A stretch of DNA of 64,000 bases from Companilactobacillus bobalius (GTDB lineage Bacteria; Bacillota; Bacilli; Lactobacillales; Lactobacillaceae): assembly GCF_009764355.1 (NCBI RefSeq), contig NZ_LNUA01000032.1:496001-560000 (forward strand). Reading direction: 5' to 3'. The position numbers were made by a program, and so were the translations under genes. Shown piece by piece: positions 38,737 to 47,719 of this stretch. The notes below the pieces were generated by a model. That model ran no database searches. It was not told where the DNA came from and saw only the letters and a list, made by a program, of their open reading frames with translations. Every line of letters begins with the position of its first letter. Within the stretch, counting starts at the first letter, position 1.

Positions 38737-39694
38737 AACAGCACGTGCTTTTACAAATATTGCTTTAATCAAATATTGGGGTAAAAAGGATCAAACCTTA
38801 AAATTACCATGGACCAATAGTCTTTCATTAACACTGGATCGCTTTTATACCGATACTAAACTAACGGTAGCTGACAATGATCACGATACAGTCTATTTGA
38901 ATCATAAATTATTGGATGAAACTCAGAATAAACGTATTCTCAAATATTTGGATACCGTTCGTAAGTTTTATAGTTTTGACGATCACTTCATCGTAGATAC
39001 GGTTAATCACGTTCCCACTTCAGCTGGTTTTGCCTCTTCGGCTTCAGGATTTGCGGCTTTAGCAGCTGCAATTAATGAAACTAAACAATTAAATTTAAAT
39101 AAAAAAGAACTTTCAATTTTAGCTCGTAATGGTTCTGGCTCCGCTAGTCGGTCAATTTATGGTGGTTTTGTCGAATGGATTGCTGGTGATAATAATGAAA
39201 CCTCTTTTGCTACACCTATTGACGAGAATCCACAAATTGATTTAACGTTATTATCTGTAGTTATTAATAAAGGTAGTAAAAAGATTTCTTCTACCGTAGG
39301 GATGGAAAATAGCGTAAAAACCTCCCCTTTTTATCCAAATTGGGTTACACTAGTGGCTTCAGAGATAAAAGAAATTAAGCAAGCAATTGCCAAAAAAGAT
39401 ATCCAAAGGATTGGAGAAATTGCCGAACACAACGCTATGAGCATGCATGCTTTAACGCTTTCAGCTAATCCTTCATTTACATATTTCGAACCAGAGACGA
39501 TTCGAATTTTTCAAATAATTCAAGAATTACGTCAAAAAGGCATCCTTGCATATGCTACAATTGATGCCGGTCCGAATGTTAAAATTATATGTACTAATGA
39601 ATCGATTACTAAGGTTCAAAAATACATTGAGGAACAATTATCCAATGTATCTTGCGTTGTTGCTAATATCGGTAGTGGCATCCAATACATCTGA
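38729..39694 (+). CDS. mvaD: Diphosphomevalonate decarboxylase
   Basis: A 321-residue enzyme converting mevalonate 5-diphosphate to isopentenyl diphosphate. Diagnostic stretch FTNIALIKYWGKKD at the N-terminus, SAGFASSASGFAALA (~105) for ATP, and TIDAGPNVK (~285) with the catalytic Asp. The best start is TTG at 38729, nine bases after GGAGG located inside the mvk 3' end; ATG 38720 touches that GGAGG. It overlaps mvk by eight bases, which suggests translational coupling. Confidence 0.95.
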   Translation: MVRTARAFTNIALIKYWGKKDQTLKLPWTNSLSLTLDRFYTDTKLTVADNDHDTVYLNHKLLDETQNKRILKYLDTVRKFYSFDDHFIVDTVNHVPTSAGFASSASGFAALAAAINETKQLNLNKKELSILARNGSGSASRSIYGGFVEWIAGDNNETSFATPIDENPQIDLTLLSVVINKGSKKISSTVGMENSVKTSPFYPNWVTLVASEIKEIKQAIAKKDIQRIGEIAEHNAMSMHALTLSANPSFTYFEPETIRIFQIIQELRQKGILAYATIDAGPNVKIICTNESITKVQKYIEEQLSNVSCVVANIGSGIQYI

Positions 39695-39717
39695 TATAAA
39701 TTGAAAGGTATGATATT

Positions 39718-40797
39718 TTGTCTACAGGAAAAGCACCTGGAAAATTATATTTGGCTGGAGAATATGCTGTTGTTGAAACAGGATTTCCCGCCGTACTTAC
39801 ATCAGTAAATAAGTACGTTACCGTTACTGTCAATAAGACCCAGAATGGTGGAACTATCCAGTCAAAAAACTTAAATAAGGAACTTATTCACTGGAATCGT
39901 CAAGGAACTGAACTAGTCTTTGATGATTCTGAAAGTCAACTCCAATACATTCTGGCAGCTATTAAGTTCATTGAAAAATACGCCCTAGAACGTGGTAAGA
40001 AGTTAAGTTACTACGACTTACTAGTTACAAGTGAACTTGATTCCCAAGATGGTAAGAAATATGGTTTAGGCTCATCGGCAGCCGTAACTGTCGCCGTAGT
40101 TAAAACTTTAGGCGATTTTTATCACTTAGATCTGTCAGCGATGGATATTTACAAAATTGCTGCTATTTCACACCTATCCGTTCAAGGAAATGGTAGTTTG
40201 GGAGATATCGCTGCTAGTGCCTTTGGTGGCATCGTAGCCTATTACTCTCCAGACCGAAACTGGATCTTTAACATGATTCGCAATCACAGTATTACTGAAA
40301 TTTTATCCTTAGATTGGCCACAACTAAAGATTCAAAGTTTAGAATTACCTAAAGACCTCGAATTAACAGTTGGTTGGACTGGTTCTCCAGCTTCTACCTC
40401 CATTCTAGTTGATCGTATTGCCTTGACTAAGGCTCAAAAAGTTAAAAAATATCAACATTTCTTACAAGAAAGCCGTAAAAATGTTGAACAATTGATCAAA
40501 GGCTTTAAGAACAATGATTCAGCCTTGATTAAGAAAATGTTTAGCAAATATCGTTCTTTACTAGATGATTTGGCTGAATTCAGTGACGTTCATATTGAAA
40601 CTGACCTACTAACTAGCCTTTGTGATATTGCTGAAAAGCTTGGTGGTTCCGCTAAGACTTCCGGTGCCGGTGGAGGCGATTGTGGAATCGTCTTAAGCGA
40701 TAAGAACTTAAATGTCGCTGAATTGAAAAAAGAGTGGCAAAAAGTTGGAATTACCCCTCTTACTTTAAAAATCGGAGAAATAATTGCTCATGCCTAA
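39718..40797 (+). CDS. mvaK2: Phosphomevalonate kinase
   Basis: A 359-residue GHMP kinase phosphorylating mevalonate 5-phosphate. Motifs: APGKLYLAGEYAVVE (N-terminus), KYGLGSSAAVTVAV (~115, ATP loop) and KTSGAGGGDCGIVL (~315). The start is TTG at 39718, ten bases after AAAGG; no nearer ATG is in frame. Third gene of the operon, 23 bases after mvaD. Confidence 0.95.
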   Translation: MSTGKAPGKLYLAGEYAVVETGFPAVLTSVNKYVTVTVNKTQNGGTIQSKNLNKELIHWNRQGTELVFDDSESQLQYILAAIKFIEKYALERGKKLSYYDLLVTSELDSQDGKKYGLGSSAAVTVAVVKTLGDFYHLDLSAMDIYKIAAISHLSVQGNGSLGDIAASAFGGIVAYYSPDRNWIFNMIRNHSITEILSLDWPQLKIQSLELPKDLELTVGWTGSPASTSILVDRIALTKAQKVKKYQHFLQESRKNVEQLIKGFKNNDSALIKKMFSKYRSLLDDLAEFSDVHIETDLLTSLCDIAEKLGGSAKTSGAGGGDCGIVLSDKNLNVAELKKEWQKVGITPLTLKIGEIIAHA

Positions 40798-41842
40798 ACA
40801 AGATGCCCAAATTCAACGTAAAGTTGAACATCTTTTCTTAGCTGAAAAATACTTCACAGAAGAGTCATTTGCTGATTTTGATGGTGTTAGATTATTACAT
40901 AACGCCTTACCCGAATTGAACTTGAAACAGATTGATCTTTCAACTCAATTCATAAATCAGAAAATGGCTTTACCTATATACTTCAACGCAATCACTGGTG
41001 GATCTAAGCAATCGACCAGATTTAATACTGAATTAGCTCAATTGGCTCACAAATTGAATATTCCCGTTTCCAGTGGTTCAATGGGAGTCTATCTTCGCTT
41101 GCCCGAGGAAACTAAAAATTCATTTTCTGTTCTACGAGATAACGATCCAGAAGGATTCGTAGCCGCCAATGTTTCTGCTAAAGCCAATGCTCAACAAGCT
41201 CAAACGGCTATTGATTTGATAGAGGCTAATGCCCTACAGGTTCACTTGAATGCTCTACAGGAATTAGCAATGCCTGAAGGCGACAAAGAATTCATGTGGC
41301 TAGACAATATTAAACAAATTGTTGCCTCAGTCAATGTACCTGTAATCGTTAAAGAGGTTGGTTTTGGAATGTCAAAAGATAATCTAGCTGATCTTTATAA
41401 AGTTGGCGTCAAATACGTTGATGTCTCCGGATTTGGTGGGACTGATTTTGCCCAAATTGAGAGTGCTCGTAATCATGAATTGGATTTGACTTATTTAGAT
41501 AGATTTTCACTTTCAACTATCGAATCACTTTTAGAGTCTATCCCCTATCAAAATAAAATGACTATCTTCGCTTCCGGCGGCATTAGAACACCAATGGATG
41601 TCATCAAGGCTATCCGCATGGGAGCCAGTGCAGTTGGTATGTCCGGATTAGTTTTACATCACTTACAAAAGTATTCTTTAAGTGAAACGGAAATTTTCTT
41701 TGATGAATTCGTTAAACAATTACGATTGATTATGGCTGCCATTGGTGCTAAATCAATCGCAGATATAAAAAAAGCCCCCATCATCTTTGATGGAAGACTA
41801 GTGAATTACGCTAAACAACGTAATATTATTTTACCGTCTTAA
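40790..41842 (+). CDS. fni: Type 2 isopentenyl-diphosphate delta-isomerase
   Basis: A ~350-residue FMN-dependent isomerase interconverting IPP and DMAPP. Seen: FNAITGGSKQS (~60), SSGSMGVYLR (~95), VHLNALQE with the Mg-binding region (~145), VSGFGGTDFAQIE (~210) and ASGGIRTPMDVIKAI (~262) for FMN phosphate. ATG 40790 is preceded by GGAGA 11 bases upstream; an in-frame TTG at 40784 is five bases from it and also possible. Overlaps mvaK2 by eight bases and, at its 3' end, the convergent rsmF by 12 bases. Confidence 0.94.
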   Translation: MPKQDAQIQRKVEHLFLAEKYFTEESFADFDGVRLLHNALPELNLKQIDLSTQFINQKMALPIYFNAITGGSKQSTRFNTELAQLAHKLNIPVSSGSMGVYLRLPEETKNSFSVLRDNDPEGFVAANVSAKANAQQAQTAIDLIEANALQVHLNALQELAMPEGDKEFMWLDNIKQIVASVNVPVIVKEVGFGMSKDNLADLYKVGVKYVDVSGFGGTDFAQIESARNHELDLTYLDRFSLSTIESLLESIPYQNKMTIFASGGIRTPMDVIKAIRMGASAVGMSGLVLHHLQKYSLSETEIFFDEFVKQLRLIMAAIGAKSIADIKKAPIIFDGRLVNYAKQRNIILPS

Positions 41843-43183
41843 TCCTTTAGGATAGACGTTTTTTATTTGAGAATTGCTGTAACGTCCCCAACTGAAGAGT
41901 TTACCTTGATAAGACAAGCCAATCCATTTGTTATCGAAGTCAGGACGCTCTTTTAAAATGATCGATTCACCATGAAGATATTTTTCAAATTGATCATCAT
42001 CTAATTCAAAAACAGTTTTTAATATTTCAGGTTTGAGTGCCAATATCCAAGCGATATCGGGCTCAAACCTATTTTTTTTGAATTCTCCCAGTTTTAAACC
42101 ATTTCTCAAGATATGTAATCCCTTAAAACGATTATCCAAGCTAGCAGCTTGATATAAGAAATCACTGATGCGTAACCAGTTATTTTCATTCAAAGAAGTT
42201 AAATTGGTTTTAGCAAATTTTCGAACAAACTTGAGATCGTCTTTTTTTAAATTGTTGCTGATTTGACGTTCTTTGGGTTCTTCAACATCGCCATCTTTAA
42301 CCATCTTGCACATGAAATGTCCTTCACCATTGAATTGATCAGGAAACATTCTTAAAGCTTTGGACAATTCTGGATTGTCATTCCCCCACTCCGGTTTAGC
42401 ATCTTCCATACCAGAATATTTTTTAACATCTACCAAATGCATATCGGGGTATTTCTTCAAGAACCAGTCGACATTTTGTTCATTTTCCTCTGGTGAAAAA
42501 GTACAAGTTGAATATACTAATGAACCACCATTATTTAATAATTTGTAGGCTGAATCGAGGATATGTTGCTGACGGTTAGCACATTGTTCCACATAGTCTA
42601 AAGACCAATATTTGACTGATTCAGGATCTTTACGAAACATTCCTTCACCTGAACAAGGCGCATCTACTAGAATTTTGTCAAAAAATTGTCCAAACTTCTT
42701 TTCAAAGTCTTTAGGCGAATTGTTAGTAACAACAGTATTAGAAATTCCCATTCTTTCGATGTTAGAAGACAGTACTTTGGCACGCTTAGTGTTTATCTCA
42801 TTGCTTACTAAAAGGCCCTTAGAGGCCATTTTTGAAGCAATATAAGTAGTTTTACTACCAGGAGCCGCACAGAGATCCAAAATTTTTTCATTTTCCTGTG
42901 GATCAAGAATCTCAGTAACATACATGGCACTTGGTTCTTGACTGTAAACGTAGCCTGATAAATGATCAATTGAATTACCATTTATTTCACCGAAATAACC
43001 AATATTACTGTATTCAAGTGGTTGATCTAGAGAATAGGAAACATTTTTAAAATTGGGTTTAAGTGGGTTGAGGCGAAAAGCTTCTTGGCTATCTTGTTGA
43101 ATAGCATCAAATAGTTTGTCAGCACGTTCACCCATTAAATTACGATATTTTTCTTTAAAGTCAGAACTCAAATCGACTTTCAT
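41831..43183 (-). CDS. rsmF: 16S rRNA m5C methyltransferase, RsmF/NSUN type
   Basis: About 450 residues. The SAM-binding core has LDLCAAPGSKTTYIA (~105), the catalytic cysteines lie in DAPCSGEGMFRKD (~180) and YSTCTFSPEENEQN (~230), and the C-terminal part has a RsmF-like FRLNPLKP-to-PUA-type tail (RLSYQGKLFSWGR-like end). It methylates a 16S rRNA cytosine (C1407 in E. coli). Start ATG 43183; a GTG at 43195 directly abuts the GGAG. Four bases after the stop of the upstream membrane-protein gene, so co-transcribed with it. Confidence 0.88.
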   Translation of the reverse strand: MKVDLSSDFKEKYRNLMGERADKLFDAIQQDSQEAFRLNPLKPNFKNVSYSLDQPLEYSNIGYFGEINGNSIDHLSGYVYSQEPSAMYVTEILDPQENEKILDLCAAPGSKTTYIASKMASKGLLVSNEINTKRAKVLSSNIERMGISNTVVTNNSPKDFEKKFGQFFDKILVDAPCSGEGMFRKDPESVKYWSLDYVEQCANRQQHILDSAYKLLNNGGSLVYSTCTFSPEENEQNVDWFLKKYPDMHLVDVKKYSGMEDAKPEWGNDNPELSKALRMFPDQFNGEGHFMCKMVKDGDVEEPKERQISNNLKKDDLKFVRKFAKTNLTSLNENNWLRISDFLYQAASLDNRFKGLHILRNGLKLGEFKKNRFEPDIAWILALKPEILKTVFELDDDQFEKYLHGESIILKERPDFDNKWIGLSYQGKLFSWGRYSNSQIKNVYPKGLRR

Positions 43184-43187
43184 TAAA

Positions 43188-44165
43188 TTATTCACTCCGT
43201 TTTTTGGTAAAGATTATTTGTGACATTCCTATTAGGATCGTGATTAATACAGAAACTAATATGAACATATTAAATGTATTGTGACTAATAATAGCAATTT
43301 TCCAATTAACTGCGGCATAACCAGCAATAAAGGGAACTAGTGTGTAGATTAAGTAACGAATCATTAAACCATTTTGATAATTATTCTTCAAGTCACCAGT
43401 CAAGTGTGATCTAGATAGATCGTACTTCAAAGGAACCAAAATGTAGAAATCAACAATGACAATCAAAACGAATAGTAAAACAATTCCAACCAGATACATT
43501 TCACCATTATTAGCTGTTTCAGCGTTAGTGAAATCATCCGTCTGTGGTACATACTTGTGAGATGAATTGGCATGTAGAACATTCTTAATTTTAGATAGAC
43601 TTTCCTTATTAGAAAGAGCATTACCATCCAAGACCGTCGTTACCTGATTCAAATGAAGTTTTGATTTTGGTTGATTGGGTGACAAGGAGATCAAAGTCTG
43701 ACCATTTAAAATATCCGCACCGTCAAAACCGATATTACCAATAACTGAAATATAGCGATCACCCATCTGAATGTACGCTTGGCCTTGAGGCTTATAGGAT
43801 TCCAATTGAGATGATTTACCTTGCACTGCAAATGGAATTTGCGAGATAAAATCATCTTGCGAGAAATAACGTCCCGAAGTTATCGGTAATTTATTAATCT
43901 TATTATGCCCATAAATGTATCCTAAATCACTGTTACTTTTTTCAAAGAAGATCAGTTGATAAGATGAAACCTTCTTTTTCTTACTTAATCCCTGAACTGC
44001 CGTAACTAAATTCTTTTTAGATTTGGTATGCAAAACAATAGCTTGTTCACTCATACCTAATCGGTTCATTGTATTGTTGTATTTGATCGAATCACTTTTT
44101 GAGATAGCAACGCCAGTTAACAAAACTATCAGAAAAATAACAATACTTGATATTATCTTTTTCAT
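43188..44165 (-). CDS. MacB/FtsX-like membrane protein without ATPase partner
   Basis: A 325-residue protein with one N-terminal membrane helix (IISSIVIFLIVLLTGVAI), an extracytoplasmic domain of ~190 residues (ITSGRYFSQDDF, SVIGNIGFDGADI) and three C-terminal helices (~220-320). This 1+3 helix topology with a soluble domain is that of MacB/FtsX-type ABC permeases, and the GRYFSQDD...VIGN stretch resembles the MacB periplasmic core. No ATP-binding gene is adjacent. Function unknown; cell-envelope stress or export is a guess. Same operon direction as rsmF. Confidence 0.6.
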   Translation of the reverse strand: MKKIISSIVIFLIVLLTGVAISKSDSIKYNNTMNRLGMSEQAIVLHTKSKKNLVTAVQGLSKKKKVSSYQLIFFEKSNSDLGYIYGHNKINKLPITSGRYFSQDDFISQIPFAVQGKSSQLESYKPQGQAYIQMGDRYISVIGNIGFDGADILNGQTLISLSPNQPKSKLHLNQVTTVLDGNALSNKESLSKIKNVLHANSSHKYVPQTDDFTNAETANNGEMYLVGIVLLFVLIVIVDFYILVPLKYDLSRSHLTGDLKNNYQNGLMIRYLIYTLVPFIAGYAAVNWKIAIISHNTFNMFILVSVLITILIGMSQIIFTKKRSE

Positions 44166-44206
44166 AAATATCTCACCTATTATTTTATCTTGTACCTTAT
44201 TCTACC

Positions 44207-44968
44207 CTATTTGACTAGATAAAGTTGATCGTGGACTAAATCATAATGTGAATAGGTTTGGTTGATACGTTCAATACGGGGATCATCAATCAGTTTAGCC
44301 TGATCCCAAAATTCTTTGCTGTTGGTAGCACCGTATTTTTCACCAATAACCAAGAAATTCACGTCTAATTCACGAATTCTTTTTAACACTTTAACATCAA
44401 TATCTTCACGATCAGGGCTCCAAGCCAAGATAACATTATCAACTTTATTGCCGTACTCATCTAAAGCTTTTAGGGCATCCATTGATTCAACTTTTGTTAG
44501 TAAATCTCTACCCGTTTGATTATGATTGGCCCAACTTAAGTCATCTGTACAGTATGTTTCTACATCCAAATTACGTAATTCTTTAGATAAATAACCATTA
44601 CCAGCCATCAATTCTAAAAAACTTTGTTTTGGAAATTCTGTTACTAATTTTTTAACAAAATCTTGAGTAATCGTTGCCCAATAACCAAACTCATTCTGTA
44701 ATTGCGTACGTAATTCGTCGAGATCGTGATCAAATGTTTCCAAATTTTTCAAAAGAGCTTCAAAATCAGCCTCTTTGATATTCATATTCTCACGTAAGCA
44801 ATCTGTAATTTCATCTTCACTTAATTCCAAAGTAGGAAAATGATATTTTGGCAATTGATGATTAGATAAACTATCAAAAACACGTTCTATAAATCTAATT
44901 TTGACATTGAATCTCATCCCATTTGGCAATAATGCTACGTCTTGTTTCAATTTATTAATATAATCCAT
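44207..44968 (-). CDS. SAM-dependent methyltransferase, unknown substrate
   Basis: A 253-residue protein with an N-terminal helical region (~1-105) and a class I methyltransferase fold whose SAM loop is FLELMAGNGYLSKEL (~125). VILAWSPDREDIDV fills the motif IV position. Start ATG 44968 lies five bases after GGGAGA. Lies 41 bases upstream of the MacB-like gene. The substrate cannot be guessed from sequence; a conserved lactobacillar housekeeping role is likely. Confidence 0.7.
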   Translation of the reverse strand: MDYINKLKQDVALLPNGMRFNVKIRFIERVFDSLSNHQLPKYHFPTLELSEDEITDCLRENMNIKEADFEALLKNLETFDHDLDELRTQLQNEFGYWATITQDFVKKLVTEFPKQSFLELMAGNGYLSKELRNLDVETYCTDDLSWANHNQTGRDLLTKVESMDALKALDEYGNKVDNVILAWSPDREDIDVKVLKRIRELDVNFLVIGEKYGATNSKEFWDQAKLIDDPRIERINQTYSHYDLVHDQLYLVK

Positions 44969-45157
44969 CTTTTCTCCCAATTGATCCGATATTTATAATA
45001 TACCGCTAATAGTTTACTAGAATCCTGATACAACATAAAGTTATAATTAGCATGAAAAAATTAAATAATATTAAAATTTTTAGTTAGAATAATACATTTA
45101 TTTCCAATAATTACGAAAAAGTGTAATATCTTAGTTAGTACATATAAGAGGTGAAAC

Positions 45158-45823
45158 ATGGCAGAAAATAATAGAAGACGTCGGCCTCAAAAGGAAGAAG
45201 AATCAGGTTGGAAGTTCTGGCTACAAACTATTGCTATGACGCTTGCAATCTACGCTATTTTCTTTTTAGGGTTTAAGTACATTCTTTCTAATGACAAGGT
45301 AACGGGACCATCGATGCAACCAACCTTTGAGAATGGGGATAAAGTAATCGCTGCTAGACACTCAAAGATTTCGCGTGGTGATGTTATCGTCTTGAAAGCT
45401 CCGGACGAAGCTGGCTCATTTTATATCAAACGGGTAATCGGTTTGCCAGGAGATACAGTGGTTTCTAAGAACAACAAAATGTATATTAATGGTAAACTAT
45501 ACAAGGAGGACTTCCTCAAGGCTGGTTCTAAATTAAAGGAACCTGACACTAGTTTATATGCTGGTAAACCTTATAGTTATACCTACGATTTCACTTTAAG
45601 TTCTCTAGCTAAGGATTCACCCGAATATAAGACACGTTACAGCAATTCTTATCTAAAAAAAGTTGAAAAAACTAACAAGGTCCCTGCTGGAACTTACTTT
45701 GTTATGGGAGATCATCGAACTGTTTCGAAAGACAGTCGTATTATTGGTTTCATTAATAAAAAGAGTGTCATTGGTGAAGTTAAGTGGCGCTATTGGCCAT
45801 TTACTAGATGGGCAATCTTTTAG
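45158..45823 (+). CDS. lepB: Signal peptidase I
   Basis: A 221-residue membrane peptidase that removes Sec signal peptides. One N-terminal helix (WLQTIAMTLAIYAIFFLGF), catalytic Ser in GPSMQPTF (~55), catalytic Lys in FYIKRVIGLPGD (~96), and MGDHRTVSKDSR (~190, box E). ATG after GAGGTG. It would process the many secreted proteins encoded downstream. Confidence 0.95.
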   Translation: MAENNRRRRPQKEEESGWKFWLQTIAMTLAIYAIFFLGFKYILSNDKVTGPSMQPTFENGDKVIAARHSKISRGDVIVLKAPDEAGSFYIKRVIGLPGDTVVSKNNKMYINGKLYKEDFLKAGSKLKEPDTSLYAGKPYSYTYDFTLSSLAKDSPEYKTRYSNSYLKKVEKTNKVPAGTYFVMGDHRTVSKDSRIIGFINKKSVIGEVKWRYWPFTRWAIF

Positions 45824-45859
45824 ATTTAAGTTTTAAACAAACTTATTGGAGGTAGTTTC

Positions 45860-46045
45860 ATGGATAAACCAAATATTGCTGAAATGATAATTCAGTATGA
45901 AAAAGATAAAGATATGAATGATACACAATTTGCATTCGAAAGCCATCTTTCAGTTGAACGTGTTCATAACTTGAAGTCAGGTGACTACGAAGCAACTAAA
46001 GACGAAGAAAAAACTATTTTGGAATATATTAAACTACATCAATAA
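45860..46045 (+). CDS. Small conserved lactobacillar protein, 61 aa
   Basis: A 61-residue acidic protein with a clear start (TTGGAGG, ATG at 45860), 36 bases after lepB and ending at a strong terminator. It looks all-helical, and FAFESHLSVERVHNLKSGDY resembles a helix-turn-helix of the Cro/XRE type. I believe related small proteins (LBP_cg2779-type) occur widely in lactobacilli, but this is from memory. Function unknown. Confidence 0.7.
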   Translation: MDKPNIAEMIIQYEKDKDMNDTQFAFESHLSVERVHNLKSGDYEATKDEEKTILEYIKLHQ

Positions 46046-46068
46046 TGCAATATTTGTAGTTTACCCTT

Positions 46069-46102
46069 AAAAAGCCGACAATCCTTTGATTGTCGGCTTT
46101 TT
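46069..46102. terminator. Strong bidirectional terminator after the lepB unit
   Basis: Perfect 15-base stem (AAAAAGCCGACAATC / GATTGTCGGCTTTTT) with a four-base loop between convergent genes. Confidence 0.95.
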
Positions 46103-46109
46103 CTATACC

Positions 46110-47297
46110 TTACTTTTTTAATTGATCAAATATTTTGGAATCATGAAAGTAAACAAAACATCCTTTGACCCCACGTTTTAATAGAACATTCATTGAATTC
46201 AAAATAATTCTCTTTTTAACATCACTCAAATTAATAATATCGTTATCATGTCGCTTTTTGAAAGCTTCTTGATCCTCATATTTATCGATATCTATCTTGA
46301 TACGACTATTTTTATCATAAGCAACTGACGGTCCGATAATCACTGCCACATAGTTCAAATCGAATCCTTGCACAGTATAAATTGAGCCAATTTCATTAAT
46401 TGTTTCTGGCTTCTGAGCCCAAGTGGTATTGGAATAATTATATTGATCCCATGGTAGATGGAAGTTACCTTCATTGACGTAATGTTTTTTTCCATCCAGA
46501 GTCGAAGGATAATTGGCAGTCGCTACGATTCTTGACTCTCCTACTTCTTTATTCTTTTCCTTTAAGGCCTGATACATTTTTTCAGCATCTTGATAAACTC
46601 GAAAATCATAAGTACTATCCATTGATAAATAGTCCGTATTTTCTTGCTCTAAAGGGGTGATTTGCAAATTATCGGTTAAATCGTTGATCCACTGTAAAAC
46701 TTTTTGTGGTGCTTGCATACGCATTTGCGTTGTCAATGTTGCACTCTCAAAATTAACTTGGTCTGGAATAATTTGTTGTAAAAAGTTGTCTGACCAATAA
46801 CTCTTTAATTTCAAAACCTGATGAGCATCGAAAACTAAGATTACGACTTTACTTAGTTTAATGATCTCAGTTAATTGATTTTTCTGTGTAAAGTTATTGT
46901 AATTATCACTCTCACTTAGTAATAAATGTGCTTCATCAATTACTACTACATCGGCCTGTTTTTTATTTTTATGCATCCGATTGATAAAGGTTGTTGGTCT
47001 GAGAAAACGATTTTTGCGTAACTGATCGAATTCGCCGGCATTTTCTTGATAAACCTTTAATAGCTCGGGATGATTAACTAGAAAGTAATTATCCGTCTTG
47101 TTCTGCTTTGCTAACGTTTCAATATTTAAGAATAGTTGCGTTAAGATAACACTCTTACCCGTGCCAGCATCCCCATTTAGTTGAAAAATGGACTTCTGAG
47201 GGCTTTTTAATCCTTGATTAGTAAATGATAGTATTTGATCAAAAATCATTTGTTGTTGCTTTGTAAGGTCCTTATTTGGAAAAACTGATTCTAACAT
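46110..47297 (-). CDS. DUF2075 family DNA/RNA helicase-like ATPase
   Basis: A 395-residue superfamily 1-like ATPase: Walker A LNGDAGTGKSVIL (~45), Walker B VVVIDEAHLLL (~118), QMRMQAP (~195) and the C-terminal YTVQGFDLNYVAVIIG (~305). The order matches DUF2075 proteins. ATG follows GGAGG. Some DUF2075 proteins are linked to phages or defence, but this copy stands alone among housekeeping genes, so a general nucleic-acid role is more likely. Substrate unknown. Confidence 0.82.
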   Translation of the reverse strand: MLESVFPNKDLTKQQQMIFDQILSFTNQGLKSPQKSIFQLNGDAGTGKSVILTQLFLNIETLAKQNKTDNYFLVNHPELLKVYQENAGEFDQLRKNRFLRPTTFINRMHKNKKQADVVVIDEAHLLLSESDNYNNFTQKNQLTEIIKLSKVVILVFDAHQVLKLKSYWSDNFLQQIIPDQVNFESATLTTQMRMQAPQKVLQWINDLTDNLQITPLEQENTDYLSMDSTYDFRVYQDAEKMYQALKEKNKEVGESRIVATANYPSTLDGKKHYVNEGNFHLPWDQYNYSNTTWAQKPETINEIGSIYTVQGFDLNYVAVIIGPSVAYDKNSRIKIDIDKYEDQEAFKKRHDNDIINLSDVKKRIILNSMNVLLKRGVKGCFVYFHDSKIFDQLKK

Positions 47298-47311
47298 TTT
47301 ACCTCCAAATT

Positions 47312-47332
47312 AAAAAAAGCCTTTCGGCTTTT
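47312..47332 (-). terminator. Terminator of the tautomerase gene
   Basis: AAAAGCC-GAAA-GGCTTTT hairpin with a GNRA-type loop and T-run on the minus strand, starting inside the tautomerase stop codon. Confidence 0.85.
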
Positions 47333-47519
47333 AGTTTTCGTCACTCTTTAAGATTCCACCAACAGCGTAGTGTTCTTTAGCCATTTCATTCAAAACGACA
47401 TGAACATGTTCTGCAGGAGCACCAGTATTTTTAACAATAGCTTCAGTAACGTCTTTAACCATACCCTTCAATTGCTCAGGACTACGGCCTTCGATAAGAT
47501 CAATGTGCACTAGAGGCAT
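47331..47519 (-). CDS. 4-oxalocrotonate tautomerase family protein
   Basis: A 62-residue tautomerase with the N-terminal catalytic proline exposed after Met removal ([12 protein letters not shown]) and the family pattern [28 protein letters not shown]. Start ATG 47519 follows AAAGGAG; an upstream in-frame start would bury the proline. Small hexameric enzymes of this type act on enols; its natural substrate is unknown. Monocistronic, with its terminator at the stop codon. Confidence 0.92.
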   Translation of the reverse strand: MPLVHIDLIEGRSPEQLKGMVKDVTEAIVKNTGAPAEHVHVVLNEMAKEHYAVGGILKSDEN

Positions 47520-47666
47520 AATAATTTCTCCTTTATTTATATATGGATTGATATTCATTTTTACTACATTTTTACTTTAACAAACTTTTGTGAAATAACA
47601 AGGTTTCACAATTTTTATACCATGTAGCAATCAAGGTTTAAAAGACTTTCTTTTGAATAAAACAAA

Positions 47667-47697
47667 AAGGAATCGAACCATAAAGATCCAACCCCTT
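47667..47697 (-). terminator. Probable terminator downstream of the 854-aa CAP protein
   Basis: An 11-pair stem with several G-U pairs (AAGGGGTTGGA with TTCGATTCCTT) followed on the minus strand by TTTTTG, ~20 bases after the CAP gene stop codon. Confidence 0.6.
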
Positions 47698-47719
47698 AAT
47701 TAATTTTAAATTTGAAAAC

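Noticed and set aside
46110..47297. DUF2075 helicase as part of an anti-phage defence system.
   Set aside because: It is a single gene between housekeeping genes with its own ribosome binding site; no partner nuclease, sensor or mobile-element signature is present.
47667..47697. The minus-strand GGTTCGATTCC looks like a tRNA T-arm.
   Set aside because: No acceptor, D or anticodon arms can be built around it; the segment pairs as a terminator with a T-run.
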